A stretch of 64,000 nt of DNA from positions 806,001 through 870,000 of the forward strand of contig OZ007513.1 of NCBI GenBank assembly GCA_963931865.1, in the 5' to 3' direction. The position numbers and the translations under genes are program-made. This DNA comes from Axinella damicornis (taxonomy: Eukaryota; Porifera; Demospongiae; Axinellida; Axinellidae). Below the pieces are notes generated by a model. It did not search any database, was not told the origin of the DNA, and saw nothing but the letters and a program-made list of their open reading frames with translations. Shown one piece after another: positions 43,365-64,000 of this stretch; position 1 is the first letter of the stretch, and each line of letters opens with the position of its first letter.

Positions 43365-44145
43365 ATGTTCATATAACTTCCCCAGCCTTCAATATGGCAA
43401 TTGAAGTATAATTATGGCAATTGTAGTGCACCAACAACCATTGCCATAGTCGCTGGGTCTAGCAGTGCCTTGTTGGAGTCCACACAAATCTCGATCTTTG
43501 ACTGATCTTCACAAGACCAGTTGACATTCTGAGGGCCAAACATCTCACGCATCAGCTTCAGGAGCCTCTGTGTGTGTGTGTGCGTGCATGTGTGTGTCTG
43601 TATGTAATACTGTGTCACTGTGTCAAGGTTATGAAAGGAATACACAGGGCTCATTAAGGCCAACAATTACAAGAAGAAGACACAACATACTACTACAATA
43701 AAATCATCTATACACTAGTGCTATGGCTGGTCTGGTATCCACAGTGTCCATAGCAATTGTGAAGATCGCAGAGGACCAGTAAGTTGCAAACCTCAGCATG
43801 GACACACACACACACTCAGTGCCTGGCTATTTCAATATTGATAACTGTCAGGGAACTTTGATTCTTTCTTCTTCCCCCCTTCTTCCTTCACTGCGACTAG
43901 TGGGAGCACAAACCAAGATATTGCTCCTAGTACTCCCTAACACGAATGATACGTCAATCAATAGTAGTGCTGCCTGGTGTTTAGATTCCTTTCTGGAAGA
44001 TTTTATTTGTGTACTGAATCCCCCATTAATGACATCCTAAAATCATATTTGCCAATCCCCGTACTCTCCAATCCCCCATCATACTATCGTATCTGTATAC
44101 TGAAAGTACTCTCCAATCTCCCATCCTACTATTTGTATACTGAAC
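43365..44145 (-). pseudogene. CPSF3 third copy, truncated 3' fragment
   Basis: It contains relatives of CPSF3 exon 21 (43445-43565) and exon 20 (43845-43896) with the intervening intron, then the exon-19 donor minisatellite (about 44055-44140), where homology ends. The donor after the exon 21 copy is changed from GTAATG to GCAATG and the donor after the exon 20 copy from GT to TT, and exons 1-19 and 22 are missing. It cannot encode CPSF3. It follows gene C just as the full copies follow B and D, so it marks a truncated duplication unit. Confidence 0.88.
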
Positions 44146-45596
44146 ACCCGGCCCAACCGCAAATAAGTTTAAAAAGCGCCCAAGAAGTTGTGTAGATCGT
44201 CTGCGAGTCCCGACTAGCCGCGGAGCATTCGAACCGAGCCGACTGGATGATGAACAGCCTTCAGGACGGTGGACCTGCTACGGGCCCCGCCCCCCCCCCC
44301 CCCCCCCCCCCTACGTCCACCCTTGCGTCCACCTGACGTCACTCACGTGATGAATGATACCACGTTTTTCGCCGCCCTTCCGCATCCGTGTATTATTGTC
44401 AACGGAAACCGAAGAACAGAAAAACGGGGTAGGCCTGGGAATGAGGCTAACCTACATTGGCTCAGTGTTATGGTATGTTAGTTATAATACGAAGTGGTTA
44501 TTGGTCCAGCAGGAAGTAGGACAATGGTTAGGGTAAGTTAGGGCCAGGGCCAGTGCTGAAGGCACATGCGTGTGCCTATGCAATATCCACTTTTCATATC
44601 AGAATGCGGTAGCGTTCTCTATTTAGGGATGGCCAAGGAAATTTCGAAATGCCATACTGATGCACCAGCAGGAAAACGGCCAAAGAAGCTACTACCCCCC
44701 AAACCAAGCATGCACACAGAATGATACTGCCTAGCAGTTCACAAAAACACTCGCAAATGTACCTGAGAGTATGCGAGAAACAAGTTGTTGTAAAATTCCG
44801 ATTTCGTCGTCATCTTCTTTCTTTCATTGACTAGCATAGCTGGCTAACAAAAGCATTTCCTGAGCTAGTTCACTCACAGAACAACACCACTTTCGTCGTA
44901 GTAGCTCCTTTCGGCCCTTTTGACAGGCCATCACTAATTAATTTTTGGGAGTACTTTTTTGCCTCTAGTAGCTATATGTTTAAATGCCAGCGCCATGCAG
45001 TGTCAGTCCTGTCAAGTCTCACACATCCTGCTAGCCTCGTACCCAGAAGGCCTGGGTACGAGGCTAGCATCCTGCTTGAGAGCATATTTGCAACTGTTGA
45101 TTTTGGCTCCCTTTGAACACTGAAGCACTAGCTATGTAGTAAGCATTTCATTGACTTCCCTAAGTGGATACTGACAGGTTTCTCAATGGTTGATTCAATT
45201 AAACCCACTTATGTTCAAGTTCTCAGCTGGAGGTATATGTAATGAATTTGATAGTGAAGTTGTTTAGAAACTGTTGTATGTTTATTCAGTCATGAATTTC
45301 TGCCTTGACCTTGACCTTCACAGGTCAAATATTCGTCATTGTGAAGGGTATTTATTGTGTCATGAGTTTAAATTGGATGGGTGTTCATGGGGTCTCACTC
45401 ATTTTGTGCCAATCTCACTCATTTTGAGGTGGGGTCTCACTCAAGTGAGGCTGCCGACCTTGACAGGTCTGCAGTGTTCCAACAGTGCAGGATAACAAGT
45501 AGCCCACATGAATATAAGTGTGGCATGCAGTCAGTTGTAGTTTACTTGAATCAGCTGGCACTATAATGCAGTGGTTGTACAAATTATCACTTACAG
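44146..45596. other. Spacer between the CPSF3 fragment and gene D; no gene seen
   Basis: It contains a C homopolymer near 44288-44310, a family-1 MITE at 44485-44592 and an 18-bp-arm palindrome at 45029-45069 (tgctagcctcgtacccag and its inverse). I found no supported coding exon. Confidence 0.55.
44485..44592. mobile_element. MITE-like element, family 1
   Basis: It starts gtggttattggtcca, shares gcaggaagtagg and gggccagggccagtgctgaa with the copy at 9640, and ends atgcaatatccac, inverted relative to its start. Non-coding. Confidence 0.6.
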
Positions 45597-45721
45597 TACG
45601 AATTTGGACAGTTAGAGACAGGAAGGCTATCTTGGATGTGTGAAGTGCCATGGCCACCAGTAGGAAGACAGTCATGGCACAAGAAGTGCGTAGAAGAGCC
45701 CAGATGATGAAAGAAGAATAA
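45597..45721 (+). pseudogene. Duplicated last exon of the 505-residue gene
   Basis: It matches exon 5 of that gene (9956-10069), including the acceptor and stop, but has a 9-nt insertion after tacgaatttggacag and a one-base gain around gtgaagtgcc that shifts the frame. It lies 3' of gene D exactly as the real exon lies 3' of gene A, so it travelled with an A-type receptor duplication. Confidence 0.85.
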
Positions 45722-46178
45722 CAGACTCTGCTATTAATCATCAACCAATAGCTACCTTTGTAGTTGTAATCTTGGAATGATTTGCAGCTAAAGATATATA
45801 CCAGACAAGTTAGCAGTTCGACTACATGTAGTAATGAGCTCTATCTATATACTGCATGTGCACCTTTCCCCCACTGCATGCGATAAAACTAATTACATTG
45901 GGTACGTTGCCACTGCAGATTGTCTCATCCCAACCCATGCAGACCACCTGTCACTAGGTTCAAGTCTTCTTGTGTATCCAATGACGTAGGTACACTTACA
46001 AAGAAGGAATAACAATTTTTTTTACAGGGAGGTACATTAAAAGTGGCAGTGATAACATGCATGCAGTATACCTACTATGCACAGAAAGAAAAGTACTTAT
46101 GGAACTGACAGTCAAAACATTACTCATCGCACAAGCATGCAGGGATGGGAGTTTCAGTTTGAGGGGATCGACAATTAG

Positions 46179-48410
46179 CTAACTTGCTGGTGACTGCGAA
46201 AGCCCAACAGTTGAAGTGGTCGGCAACTTTGACCTTGGGACATCACGCATATGATCACTGCCTCTCAACTCACTGCTATTAATAGACTGCTGAAAAAGAA
46301 GAGGCTCCCTTTCTGCATCGTATTCTGTAATGTGATGCGTACTGCTTAGGTTCCTCAGCTTTCTTCTCTTTCTCTTGCGGTTGAGTAGGAAATTGTAAGC
46401 TCTCTTGAGAATGGGCCACAGGCATAGGGACAGAAAGTAGACCAGAGGAAGGAGAATAAGCAGGTGTACCAGGATATCCTTAAACATCATAAGCTCAGGA
46501 CTTGCAAAGACAATATGTGCAGTGTCCCCCTGGAGAATACTGAGTAGGATGAGGTCTGTGATGAGTAGGGTATCAAGAGCATTGAGCCAGTGCTCTTTGT
46601 ACGGCTGAAAGATGGCATGTACCATCAACAAGACAATAGCCATTACCTGCAATAGATAGATAATGACATAATAGTCACCAACTAAGCTGAGCAGAAAAAT
46701 AACCAGCCTCCACATCAGATAAAAACCAGCAAAGGAACGATATTTGTCTTTGTAGCAAGCCTGGAATTCATCTAGGACAGGTTTCAAGCGAAGCAGGTTG
46801 AAGCAACGCACCAACCACGGAGAAAGGATAAGCAGACCAAGAAAGACAACCACTACAAGCATTATCAACAACGCCAGAATGGCCAGCCCAAGCTGATATG
46901 AAGTAAAGTAGTTTATTGTTGGATCAAGACTAGCATACAAAGTATCCTGAAACTTCACCGGGGCAAGAAAGGAGAGGGAGGTCTGAGTGAGAGAGAAGAA
47001 CAACAGGTAAAGGAGAATGCATATTGAGTTGGTGGCACGCTTGTTGTGGTGGAAAAAAGGTAGGGCATGACGCTTGGAGATGCATATCATTAGAACAATC
47101 ACGACTGACAAGAAGATAGGGTGGATGTAGCGTAGGAAAGCATATCCAAGTATACTCTGGAGAGGGTCCCCCGGAAAGCAAATGGGAATCAAGCCAAACA
47201 CTTTTGGATCCAACTGAATAAAACCAGTGACAATGAGTTCAACAACAAAAAGGAAATTCGAAGGAAAAGAACCACCTACAAAGAACTGTAAAACACTGAA
47301 GAAAAATACAAAGCAGTAGAGACGCCCAGAGCCAATGAGCAAGTCCAGATACACTACCATGAGAAGCACTCCCACTAGCAGTGCCCAGAAGAGTAGAACA
47401 AGACCGATCATGCCAGCGATGTATCCGGAGTGACAGTCCTCACTAGGGGCACAGTCTACTGCGTCAAAGGTAAAGCTATAGTTCTGTGCACACTGAGAGC
47501 AAAGCACTCCTCCTCGATTCCCATAACACAGAGCATTGGGCTCGGAGAGATCACAGAAGTAGCTTCTGTTACCACAACGTTCACTCGAGCAATGATCAGA
47601 GAAGTTACAGAAACCGAATGGACAGGGGAACACTCCGTATGTACGGGTGTTGTTGGATGCAGACGGTAAGGTACCAAACCAATATCCCTCCTCAACGCAT
47701 GTGGTATTGCGATAGCAGCAGACACTGTCAGATGCAAAATAAGTTCGTTTTTGCTTCAGTGGATCATAATAGTAGTTTAACTCACACTCATCCTCGTCCT
47801 CCTCCTCGCCCTTGCCTTCATCTTTACACGGAAAACCAAGACAGTTCGGTGTAGGATGAGCTAATGGTGTAAAGCTGTTAGTGATGGTAACATTGTTGCA
47901 GTTCATGAAAGACAATGCACAAGCCTGGAACTGCATTCCCGACAAGAGGATGTTTTGGCAATTGGTGAATGTCAGGTTCACATCACTGGCGCAATACACG
48001 GTGCTCATCGTCACTGCTCCTGGACTGTTCCCCTGCAGATCTAGAATGAAATCATGAGAGCCATTGACAACAATGGTCTGATTCAGCGTCTCGTTGTCCG
48101 AATCAACTACAATGCGCGAACAGGCAGGTATCCCCATATGCAGGACATACTCCAGTGTGCAGCAAGGGGCCGAATCGTTTGAAGAGAGGCAACTGCCGGC
48201 ATTCTCACACGAGGTAGTCTCATTGACTGTAATAACTCTATAACCTCCACTGCATGTTGCTACAGTCCGTGCCGGATTCGAGTGCAGAGCTTGGGCACCC
48301 AGTTGAAGCCCAAGGAACAGGACCAGAAGGAGTACAGACATCGTTAGGGCCATTGGTATCTTGTTTGGGAGGGTCCACCTCAAAGTCAAAGATTTAGCAA
48401 CGGTATGCAA
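46179..48410 (-). CDS. Receptor-like multi-pass membrane protein D (A/C mosaic)
   Basis: An intact single-exon frame of 743 residues, start MHTVAKSLTLRWTLPNK. The architecture is as for A and C: signal-like segment, ectodomain with NVTITNSF, acidic EEDEDE stretch, Cys-rich GYWFGTLP ... CSQC module, about nine to ten membrane helices, KPVLDEFQACYKDKYRSF loop, EREPLL tail signal. By eye the copy is patchy. The N-terminus and 5' flank are B/C-type. The second helix region (GGSFPSNFLFVVEL) is A-type, the middle helices (LGYAFLRYIHP, HHNKRATNSICI) are C-type, and LSPWLVR with the tail (NRKRKRRKLRNL, TTSTVGLSQS) and the 3' flank are A-type. This suggests unequal exchange or gene conversion among copies. 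Confidence 0.82.
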   Translation of the reverse strand: MHTVAKSLTLRWTLPNKIPMALTMSVLLLVLFLGLQLGAQALHSNPARTVATCSGGYRVITVNETTSCENAGSCLSSNDSAPCCTLEYVLHMGIPACSRIVVDSDNETLNQTIVVNGSHDFILDLQGNSPGAVTMSTVYCASDVNLTFTNCQNILLSGMQFQACALSFMNCNNVTITNSFTPLAHPTPNCLGFPCKDEGKGEEEDEDECELNYYYDPLKQKRTYFASDSVCCYRNTTCVEEGYWFGTLPSASNNTRTYGVFPCPFGFCNFSDHCSSERCGNRSYFCDLSEPNALCYGNRGGVLCSQCAQNYSFTFDAVDCAPSEDCHSGYIAGMIGLVLLFWALLVGVLLMVVYLDLLIGSGRLYCFVFFFSVLQFFVGGSFPSNFLFVVELIVTGFIQLDPKVFGLIPICFPGDPLQSILGYAFLRYIHPIFLSVVIVLMICISKRHALPFFHHNKRATNSICILLYLLFFSLTQTSLSFLAPVKFQDTLYASLDPTINYFTSYQLGLAILALLIMLVVVVFLGLLILSPWLVRCFNLLRLKPVLDEFQACYKDKYRSFAGFYLMWRLVIFLLSLVGDYYVIIYLLQVMAIVLLMVHAIFQPYKEHWLNALDTLLITDLILLSILQGDTAHIVFASPELMMFKDILVHLLILLPLVYFLSLCLWPILKRAYNFLLNRKRKRRKLRNLSSTHHITEYDAEREPLLFQQSINSSELRGSDHMRDVPRSKLPTTSTVGLSQSPAS

Positions 48411-49959
48411 AGCAGGAATAATGCTTTGCCAGATCGATGCACTCCTGGCCCCAGACAGAGCAGATCATGAATTGGCTGAAACGTCACTCAATAATGAACA
48501 GTGGGAAGTCCCTTGTGCCATATATGGAGTACTGCAACAAGTTGAGTTGACTGGGTCCAGGGCTTTTCCAAACCCTTGCAACAGCCACAGCTGGTTAGTT
48601 ATGTGGTCGAAACTCGTTTGTGTGAAATCTTAAGTACAGTTGTATGTATAGCCCTGCCTGCGCTCCATATATGGAATGGTCTACGCAATTCGCTTTAAGC
48701 ATTTTAGTGTAGTGTTGCAAGGATTCCAAAAAAACCCCGGTAATTTGTTTAGACCAGCAAGTGCAAAGACATTGTTCCGTTGCTATAGCTACAGTTCTTG
48801 TCATGTGAATGATAATCTAGAAGTCTATTATAATACCAAGACAGTAGTTATTGGTCTGGCAGGAAGTAGGGCAATGCATGGTTAGAGCAAATCAGGGTCA
48901 AGGCAGTTGCTCAATTCACATTACTTTAAGTATTGTACTTCCTACTAGGTAATTATAAATGTTCCAGCCCTATAGCCAATAGTTATTGCACAAAACCACA
49001 TCAACAGCCAGTATACATGTAAGTGTTTCCATTCATAAATGAAGGCCCCCAGTTATAAATTAATGAGGGTTCCCATTACAGTTACAACATGCACGAAGGT
49101 TCCATTTATAAACACAAAGGCTAGCTACCAAATTCGAGGAAACTAGTGAACTATAATATTATTATAGCTACATAGGAAAACAGACACGGTACTCCAAATT
49201 ACAACTACATGCAGTTAGGATATACATGGGTGGACCTATCAAGACATGCACAGACGAGGCTATAGTGTCATCTGTGCATGTCTTATGGCAGTGCACAATA
49301 TAATTTTTAAAAGCTGGTCTGACATAATGTCAGACCAACACCGGTATTGATCGGACATGATCTGACACTAACAAATTGCCGGGTGGGAAGCTAGGCTTAT
49401 GATCTTTCGGTGTGGAGTGGTAATCTGAGGGAATGTATGTAGGTATGCATGTGTGTGAAGTGTTCAAGTGTCTGAAATGTTCATTATTGTGGCCCCTCAG
49501 CGAAGTCAAACCGTATTGACAGCTCGGAGGTAGCACTATAAAAGTGATTATGGATTTTAGTTAGGCTGCTTCATGAATAATATTATACTTACACAGACTG
49601 TGACATAATCAGGACTATGAATACGTAAAGTAGGCTCACGCTATTTTCACTGTGTGGCTTCCCACTGCGTATTCAATTGACCGGCCAATTTGTCAGTGCA
49701 GAACAGTCGGTGGACGGCCATATAGGCGCTTCGCCCGGAATATGGCCGATGGCCGACTGTTATATTGTGCTCTGTTATGGACCCATCTACGTAAGGCTGT
49801 GCATGTCTTGTGGGTCCACCTATACTGTAGGGCTGTCTGCGCATGTCTTGATGGGTCCGCATAGCTAGCAGTCTGCCTAGGCTAGCACTAGTGGTGTATG
49901 ATCATAGCATCAGATTGAGTAAAACTCATGATGAATGGTGACAGGTATGATCAGTATTG
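48411..49959. other. Spacer between gene D and CPSF3 copy 2; no gene seen
   Basis: It resembles the spacer 5' of gene B without the family-2 insertion. It contains a family-1 MITE relative near 48836-48915, a perfect palindrome at about 49316-49336 (ggtctgacat and its inverse), and two units of the ctgtgcatgtcttgtgggtc satellite near 49795-49860. Confidence 0.55.
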
Positions 49960-60555
<10,596 letters not shown>

Positions 60556-60832
60556 CCACGTTCCTGTCGTGCATGTCCCGTTCCAATTCTGGAATGGAAT
60601 TGATCTGATCAGCATGAGAATGAGATTCTGATGAATGGGATGGGAGACCTCCCATGCAAGCTAAGACGCTGTCACTGTACAAGGCCTGAAGCCTCCAGCC
60701 CAGTGCAGGTGGCGTTTGCTCGTAGTACAGGTAAAATTATTGTGTAGCTAGACCCCCTTCAAAATTTATTAGGCTGAAGGGACTGACGTTCTCTTACCTC
60801 AGGCATTGATCTGCATATTACACAGCTCTAGC
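60556..60832. promoter_or_regulatory. Divergent promoter of CPSF3 copy 2 and the SOCS-box gene
   Basis: The 277-bp spacer between opposed start codons is the duplicate of 35206-35472, with small insertions (such as tcaaaattta and tta). Shared regulation is inferred from the layout. Confidence 0.6.
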
Positions 60833-62415
60833 ATGGCACAGCCACTACCCAACCCCCTCCCCCCACCCCTACCCAACCACCAACCACATCGTCTGGTACC
60901 AAAAGTCCCACGATCTTATGCAGCGGATCAGAACTCCCCACTCCATGCCGCCTGCTACAGAGGTGCGTATCAAGAAGCCCTCATGTTGCTGCTGAGCGGC
61001 CATGATGCCTCCGTGAGGAACATCTGGTTGGAGACTCCGCTCCACCAGTCTACTGCGCACGGACACTTGGACATTGTCATGTTGCTGCTGGATGCAGGCG
61101 CAGATGTGAACAGTGCTGACCATCAAAACATAACCCCGCTCCACCAGGCTGTTATCCACGGGAATAAAGACGCGGCTGAGCTCTTGCTCTGTTATGGTGC
61201 TAGCATACACAATGCAGAAGGCGTGACTGATACGCTGTCAGCCCTGGAACTGGCCGACCACGTTCATGTGTGTCATCAAGTGATTGCCGTAGCTCAAGGT
61301 ACAAGCAAGCAGTGTTTTCTGGAGGTTAATATTTGGCAGGGAGGGATAATGCTTGTGTAGGGGGACGCCAATTGGTTAACTAAATTCTCTTCAAATTTGG
61401 AGGGAATTTCCTCCCTAAAGTGCCCCAAAACAATGTTGGACACTGGTTCTTACTACTTGCGGACTTCCTCCAACTGTCAGTATTATAGCAACACAGAGCT
61501 AGTCTCGTCCCCAGACCCTCTACGCCCCGTCCTCTACGTGCGTGCCCCATCGGAAAAACCGTAAGGAGGGTCTGGTAAATAGGCTTGCTAAAGCCGGTGT
61601 ATCTCCGCTGGAATGTGTGTGGAGCTAATTGAAGTGCATTTACGTTGCTGCCCGTGGAGGCCCATTTCCCCCGTTAGTCCTCTCTTGTTCCTGCAGGTGC
61701 TGCTCCACACACTTATCACGGACGCACCATAATCTTGCTGTGACATGTAGTGACCTGAAGCGTGCGTGTCTGTGGAAACCCTATAATTTTCACGCTTCAA
61801 AGTCAAACCACAGCAGCTCGCTCAGGGCTACAGTCAGCATTTAACACTCTCATAATGTGATTGCATCTGTTATTCTGTTCGGATATACCCTACATTCCTC
61901 TGCTCCGCTTACCTAGCAAGCCCAGCTACCAGACCCTCCTTTCTCTCCGATGTTCCCTATACGGGAGTGCGTGGAGGGTCTGGAACAAGACACAGAGCTG
62001 GGTGAAGGTTTTTAGCTGTGGAGATGAAATGGTCCCAATGTCATAATGCACATTTACCTATGTTTGTTCATGGTAGAACTTTTGTACATCTTTCACTTAC
62101 ATTTTCTCTCTCTCTCACACACACACACACACATACACAGGTCGAGTATGGCCCCTACAGCACATATGCAGAATAGCGATCCGAAGATTACTAGGTGTTA
62201 GCAGGAGGAGACGAATCAAAGAGCTCACTCTACCTAAACATTTGATCTCCTATCTGTGCACGCTGCCGGTGGCCAAAAGCCGAGGGTTGCACGAGAACTG
62301 GGAGAGGGTGAGAACCAGAAAGGCCGAGTCCGTTAGAAAGATGGGAGAAGCTCGGAACCCCAAGCCGCCCAGATACTCACCCGGGATACACGTGCTAAGG
62401 AATCAGGAGTTATGA
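60833..62415 (+). CDS. Ankyrin repeat and SOCS box protein (ASB-like)
   Basis: Two phase-matched exons, 60833-61298 and 62141-62415, encode 246 residues. Exon 1 (residues 1-155, start MAQPLPNP) has about three ankyrin repeats (SPLHAACYRGAYQEALMLLL, TPLHQSTAHGHLDIVMLLLD, TPLHQAVIHGNKDAAELLLC). Exon 2 begins GRVWP and encodes a SOCS box: BC-box-like PLQHICRIAIRRLLG and Cul5-box-like IKELTLPKHLISYL at about residues 160-197, then a basic tail. In the ASB family the SOCS box binds Elongin B/C and Cullin 5, making a substrate receptor of a ubiquitin ligase, with the ankyrin repeats choosing the substrate. The intron contains a CT/CA-rich tract before the acceptor. Divergent from CPSF3 copy 2. Its exon 1 is nearly the same as exon 1 of the gene at 35473. 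Confidence 0.82.
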
Positions 62416-62852
62416 CATTGACAGAGATACATGATCGAGCTAGCTGTGCATTCAAAACATTCATGAACACGAGAACTAAGTCCAATACACAAATTTCTCA
62501 ATCATTCAGCAGAGCATGCACTATGATCTGTATGCCTTTTGATTGATCCGCTCTAGTTCTGGACCCGACTGACACTGTAAGGCTAGGTCATTATTGTCAT
62601 GTATGCATGATTATGTCATGTAGCTACCGTGATGAATTAATATTGCACACCCACGACTGTAGGAGTTTCTTGGGAGATTAATTGTTAATCAAGCTCTATT
62701 GTTATTCATAGCTATAGCAGTTCACACAGGGTTTTTTTTATAGTACATACACATCCAAGTTAGTCTTCTGTGTTACCACATAGCTAGTCCAAGAGCTCTA
62801 CCACTACAATGCATTCACTTGATACAGTATGAATTCACTGAGTTCATGTGGA
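62416..62852. other. Convergent 3' spacer between the ASB-like gene and gene E
   Basis: AT-rich and non-coding. It must hold the 3' ends of both convergent genes. I saw no repeat. Confidence 0.55.
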
Positions 62853-64000
62853 TCAAATTAAATCAAGTGGCTCCCGAAGTTTAGTGAAGGTCTTTGTGCA
62901 TGGCATAGGCTTTGCATTGCTGCCTATCACAATAAGTGGTTCTCGATTTGGACGCCCAATGACACTCGTAGTGGGAGCGATCAGCGGACGGGTTTCATGG
63001 TCAGTCATAGCATCTGTTTTGTTTACTCTACTGTTGGAACTATCCCTCTCTTCATGATGACATAACTGGTGAATTCTGTGCTGCAGTTTGGGCCACACTT
63101 GCTGGTAAGTATGGTAGAGAAGGACCCCGACAAAGGTGGTGAATGCTACACTCAATGAGGTGTAGGTAACAGCTGCTTGGGTAAACGCTCCAGCAAGTTT
63201 CACATAGTAGGTGGCTATGGCAAGAATTCCAAGATTGACGATGAAAGAGACTTCAAGAATATCAACGTACAACTTCTTGTACACTACACCAGTATATTGT
63301 TTCACTAGCTGTAAGTCCAAAAGCTACTGAAGAGATGGCCAGAAGGTTGAGACTGGGATCAGCTTGAGTGTTAAAGGCAAACACAAGAAAGAGAGCACAG
63401 CGAAGACAAAGCATCAGTCCAGTCCAGTACCGATGTTGATCTTTGTATGGTGCTTGGTAGGCATCCAGGAATGGTTTTATTCTGGGTTTGCAGATCCAAT
63501 AGAAGAGCCTATGATTGGACTTTGCCTGCAGCCACTGTCCCACGGTGAGGAGGAGGGTGTAGGGAAGAAACAAGAGTAGAAGTGTCAGTGAAGCAACAAG
63601 AAAGAGGACAATGTGTTTGCCGTGAAGGTACTTAATGTTCCCATCATGCAGCCACACAGCAACCTGCACCTCATTGGGATAGTCCAGGAAAGTGAAGAAC
63701 AATGCAGCGATGATGGTACGAAGGAGCTTTGCATAGGAGAGGAGGAAGAGGGTTGCCAGAACTGCAACTGGATTGGAGCCAAACAATCTTGCAACCTTCG
63801 ATGAGTAGTCACTAACAATAATTATCAAACCCACTAGGCTCCATATGTATAAAGGAAAGATGAACTGAAGCCACGTTTTAGCATACACATCCAATCCATC
63901 AAAGAAGCAAGTCTCAATGCCTAAGTCCAGGTTAAGCCATGCTATGAACACTGTCAGAATGTTGGTTTGGTTGGGTGGGAAGAAGATTGCACGATTGACT
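62853..64000 (-). pseudogene. Multi-pass membrane protein E, 3' part, with a frameshift
   Basis: The frame is open from the right edge to about 63262 and contains AIFFPPNQTNILTVFIAWLN, GIETCFFDG, many hydrophobic helices, and the loop KPFLDAYQAPYKDQHRYW. It then shifts by one base within about 63300-63320; the continuing frame (VVYKKLYVDILEVSF onward) runs to a TGA at 62853. The loop matches KPxLDxxQAxYKDxxR of genes A-D, so this is a more distant family member. Similar proteins, as I recall them from sponge genomes, pair a large beta-helix-type ectodomain with this membrane block; that ectodomain would lie beyond the right edge. The tail ends with ETRPLI, a possible dileucine-type signal like EREPLL. 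The frameshift could be a sequencing error or true decay. Confidence 0.7.

Overview
The window is animal nuclear DNA. It has small phase-matched exons with GT-AG introns, CpG-rich divergent promoters, many micro- and minisatellites, and short inverted-repeat transposons. The compact genes, the abundant intronic repeats and a family of multi-pass membrane proteins of a kind I associate with sponge genomes suggest a demosponge. That assignment is an inference; no marker gene here fixes the species. I saw no rRNA, tRNA or CRISPR array.

Layout. (1) 1-6,820, minus strand: the 5' part of a phospholipase C-delta-like gene, with a long acidic Pro/Glu-rich N-terminus followed by a PH domain; the rest lies beyond the left edge. 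(2) 6,821-7,208: a CpG-rich divergent promoter. (3) 7,209-10,069, plus strand: a five-exon gene for a 505-residue protein I do not recognise. (4) From 10.5 kb the window is a tandem segmental-duplication array. Its unit is a single-exon multi-pass receptor-like gene (minus), then CPSF3 (minus), then a divergent ankyrin gene (plus). The receptor-like copies are A (10.5-12.8 kb, intact), B (13.6-23.8 kb, broken), C (40.0-42.3 kb, intact) and D (46.2-48.4 kb, intact mosaic). A relative, E (62.9-64.0 kb, partial, frameshifted), lies at the right edge.

CPSF3, the pre-mRNA 3'-end-processing endonuclease, is present as two apparently intact 22-exon genes at 25.3-35.2 kb and 50.0-60.6 kb. Both encode 689 residues with every metal-binding and catalytic residue. 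A third, truncated 3' fragment lies at 43.4-44.1 kb. Each full copy shares a short divergent promoter with an ankyrin gene whose first coding exon is nearly the same in both copies but is joined to different downstream exons: a long ankyrin array in copy 1 and a SOCS box in copy 2. The duplication breakpoint in the first intron explains this exon sharing.

The most striking structure is an uninterrupted array of a 13-bp unit, 15,431-23,269, exactly 603 copies (7,839 bp), inside the coding sequence of gene B. A second recurring theme is minisatellites seeded at exon-intron boundaries, which carry extra copies of splice donors or acceptors. Comparing the two CPSF3 copies also exposes recent transposon insertions with clean empty sites, and a 60-nt pre-miRNA-like hairpin is kept identical in both.
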